From contig NZ_JOFS01000020.1 in NCBI RefSeq assembly GCF_000719285.1, positions 186,001-250,000 of the forward strand: a stretch of DNA of 64,000 nucleotides, in the 5' to 3' direction. This document shows positions 60,549 through 64,000 of this stretch, in pieces. This DNA comes from Streptomyces bicolor. Lineage in GTDB: Bacteria > Actinomycetota > Actinomycetes > Streptomycetales > Streptomycetaceae. Position 1 is the first letter of the stretch, and each line of letters opens with the position of its first letter. The position numbers and the translations under genes are program-made. The notes beneath the pieces were generated by a model. The model had not been told where the DNA came from, made no database searches, and saw only the letters and a program-made list of their open reading frames with translations.

Positions 60549-61895
60549 TCAGAACCCTCCCCCATCGAACCCACCCCCACCGAAGTCCCCACCGCCGAAC
60601 CCGCCGCCCCCGAAGTCCCCGGCGTCGAAGTCCGCCCCGGACACGTCACCGCCCTCGTAGCCGCCACCGCCGTATCCGTAACCCGCCCCGTAGTCGGCCG
60701 CGTAGGCCGGCGCGGCCATCATGCTGCCCAGCATCGTGCCGATGAGGAGGCCGGGGAGGATGCCGCCGCCGAAGTAGCCGCCTGCCCAGGGGCCGTAGGC
60801 GGGTCCGGCCTCCCAGTACGGGCGGCGGCCGTACTCCGTGTCGACCTCGCGGACCACGGGGTCGCGGCCCTCGGCCAGACGGGTGCGGTCGGCCGAGCAG
60901 ACGGGGACTTCCCGGGCCGTGCCACCCGGCGGTGTCCAGGTCTCGTCGGCCACCGCCGGGCCATGCCGCGGGTCGAAGAAGCACGGCGGCCGGCGTTCCG
61001 GAAGCGGCCGGTGCTCCCGGCGGGCGGCCAGTTGGGTGAGGGAGAACCGGCCGTCCGCCAGGGCCTGGGTGACCGCCTTGACGTCCTCCGGCTTGCGGGC
61101 CCCGTCCATGAGCCGCTTCGCCTGCTCGTAGGCGTCCAGGGCGTGTTCGTAGTCCGCGCGCATCGCGTCGTCGGCGGCGGGCTCGGCCGGGTGGAAGTCC
61201 AGGCGGTCCAGTTCCTCGCCGAAGGCGGTGATGTCCTCGTCGACGACGACCCGCAGCTTCTCCAGCGCCGCCCGCTGCTCCTCCTCGTGGCGCCGCCGGT
61301 TGCGCCGGACCAGGGCGTACGCGCCCGCGCCGCCCGCAGCCAGGACCGCGGCGACGGCGATCAGACCGCCGGCGTCCACGCCCGCGCCGTCCCCGCCGTC
61401 GCTCCAACTGGCGGGTGCCGTGCCGCCCACGTTGAGCAGCGCGGCGTCGACGAAGTCGTTCAGCTGGGCCTTGGGGTCACCGGCGGACTGCACCGACGTG
61501 ACCAGGTTGTTCACCGCCTGCTCGGACAGCACGGCGGAGTCGGCCGCCGCGTCGAAGCGATCATCGACCCGGACGCCGTACAGGCCCGTGACACCGGTCT
61601 CCGTACGGAGGTTCAGCAGGAGGTTCTCGGTCGGCTGGTCGGCCGGGAGGACGGCGACGAAGACCGGTTTGTCGGCGTCCTCGATCTTGTCGGCGAGCGC
61701 TTCGGCATCCGCCGACGACAGCTGGTCCGAGGCGGCGGGGTCCACATAGACGGGACCGTCGCGCCACGCCTCGGCGACCTGGGAAAGGTCCGTGGCCGCA
61801 TGTGCGCCGGGCGCGCCGGCCGTGAGCACCGCGACCGTCGCGGCGACCGGCACGATCAGCAAGCGCATGAGGCCCCGGACGAGCGGAGTCCTCAT
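60549..61895 (-). CDS. TPM-domain-like secreted/membrane protein with Gly-rich tail
   Basis: 448 aa from the ATG at 61895. The signal peptide contains MRLLIVPVAATVAVLTAGAP. The extracytoplasmic N domain of about 160 aa contains YVDPAASDQLSSADAEALAD and FVAVLPADQPTENLLLNLRT, reminiscent of TPM/DUF domains. One transmembrane helix (LIAVAAVLAAGGAGAYALV, about residue 180-198) precedes a cytoplasmic helical domain. The C-terminus is a Gly/Phe/Asp repeat ending GGGFGGGDFGGGGFDGGGF. The role is unknown; TPM proteins have been linked to photosystem repair and phosphatase activity in other organisms, which does not transfer directly. Confidence 0.8.
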   Translation of the reverse strand: MRTPLVRGLMRLLIVPVAATVAVLTAGAPGAHAATDLSQVAEAWRDGPVYVDPAASDQLSSADAEALADKIEDADKPVFVAVLPADQPTENLLLNLRTETGVTGLYGVRVDDRFDAAADSAVLSEQAVNNLVTSVQSAGDPKAQLNDFVDAALLNVGGTAPASWSDGGDGAGVDAGGLIAVAAVLAAGGAGAYALVRRNRRRHEEEQRAALEKLRVVVDEDITAFGEELDRLDFHPAEPAADDAMRADYEHALDAYEQAKRLMDGARKPEDVKAVTQALADGRFSLTQLAARREHRPLPERRPPCFFDPRHGPAVADETWTPPGGTAREVPVCSADRTRLAEGRDPVVREVDTEYGRRPYWEAGPAYGPWAGGYFGGGILPGLLIGTMLGSMMAAPAYAADYGAGYGYGGGGYEGGDVSGADFDAGDFGGGGFGGGDFGGGGFDGGGF

Positions 61896-61927
61896 ACCTT
61901 CGACGCTACCTGATGGGACGGGCAAAG

Positions 61928-61967
61928 GCGCCGGTCCCGGTGGCTGGATTCCCACCGGGACCGGCGC
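61928..61967 (-). terminator. Terminator of the GH3 gene
   Basis: Perfect 16-bp arms gcgccggtcccggtgg / ccaccgggaccggcgc with an 8-nt loop, 31 bp after the stop on the minus strand. Confidence 0.8.
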
Positions 61968-61997
61968 TTCGCGGAGAGCCCGCCGCCGTACGACGGA

Positions 61998-64000
<2,003 letters not shown>

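Overview
The window is Streptomyces chromosome: very high GC, strong G/C third-codon preference, many GTG starts, abundant 4-bp gene overlaps, and a gene order I recognise from memory as the core region that in S. coelicolor runs roughly from smc down to accB/accE (SCO5577 to SCO5535). It is mostly housekeeping DNA, with accessory insertions and a more variable right end.

Left part (1-13466, almost all minus strand): a partial smc, a 67-aa coiled-coil protein, acylphosphatase, a plus-strand CAP-domain exported protein and an HxlR regulator, then the run mutM, rnc, rpmF, DUF177, a SepIVA/DivIVA-like protein, coaD, rsmD and recG. RecG is interrupted inside its Walker A motif by a 313-aa intein with class 3 hallmarks and LAGLIDADG-like endonuclease motifs. 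A short Streptomyces repeat is translated in frame inside the SMC hinge and recurs between rsmD and recG.

13659-18513 holds a two-gene unit not expected at this locus: an HtpG/Hsp90-type ATPase translationally coupled to a 980-aa TPR-like protein, closed by a 77-bp IS5-type miniature element. A longer copy of the same element lies at 48516-48648.

Middle (18566-37367): FakA-like kinase, rpmB, thiD/thiL, a stand-alone RAM protein, a DUF3515 lipoprotein, ddl, gpsA/plsC, cofC (F420), the histone-like gene hupS, leuC/leuD with the divergent regulator ndgR, a frameshifted DUF4188 gene divergent from a MerR regulator, a five-gene Glu/Gln tRNA cluster, a HAD hydrolase, gltX and an FAH-family hydrolase.

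37974-48436 holds two tandem conservons (cvnA-B-C-D twice), each a nitrate-sensor-type membrane kinase, a roadblock protein, a DUF742 protein and a Ras-like GTPase. They are followed by accE and accB, the acyl-CoA carboxylase subunits.

Right part (50769-64000) is secreted enzymes and transport: a Tat-exported family 8 polysaccharide lyase, YceI with a striking inverted-repeat operator, a YdeI-like protein, a chloramphenicol-efflux-type MFS pump with an overlapping broken partner ORF, an ActP-type symporter with its DUF485 partner, a secreted trypsin, a decayed CynX-like transporter, a TPM-domain-like membrane protein and a partial family 3 glycoside hydrolase.
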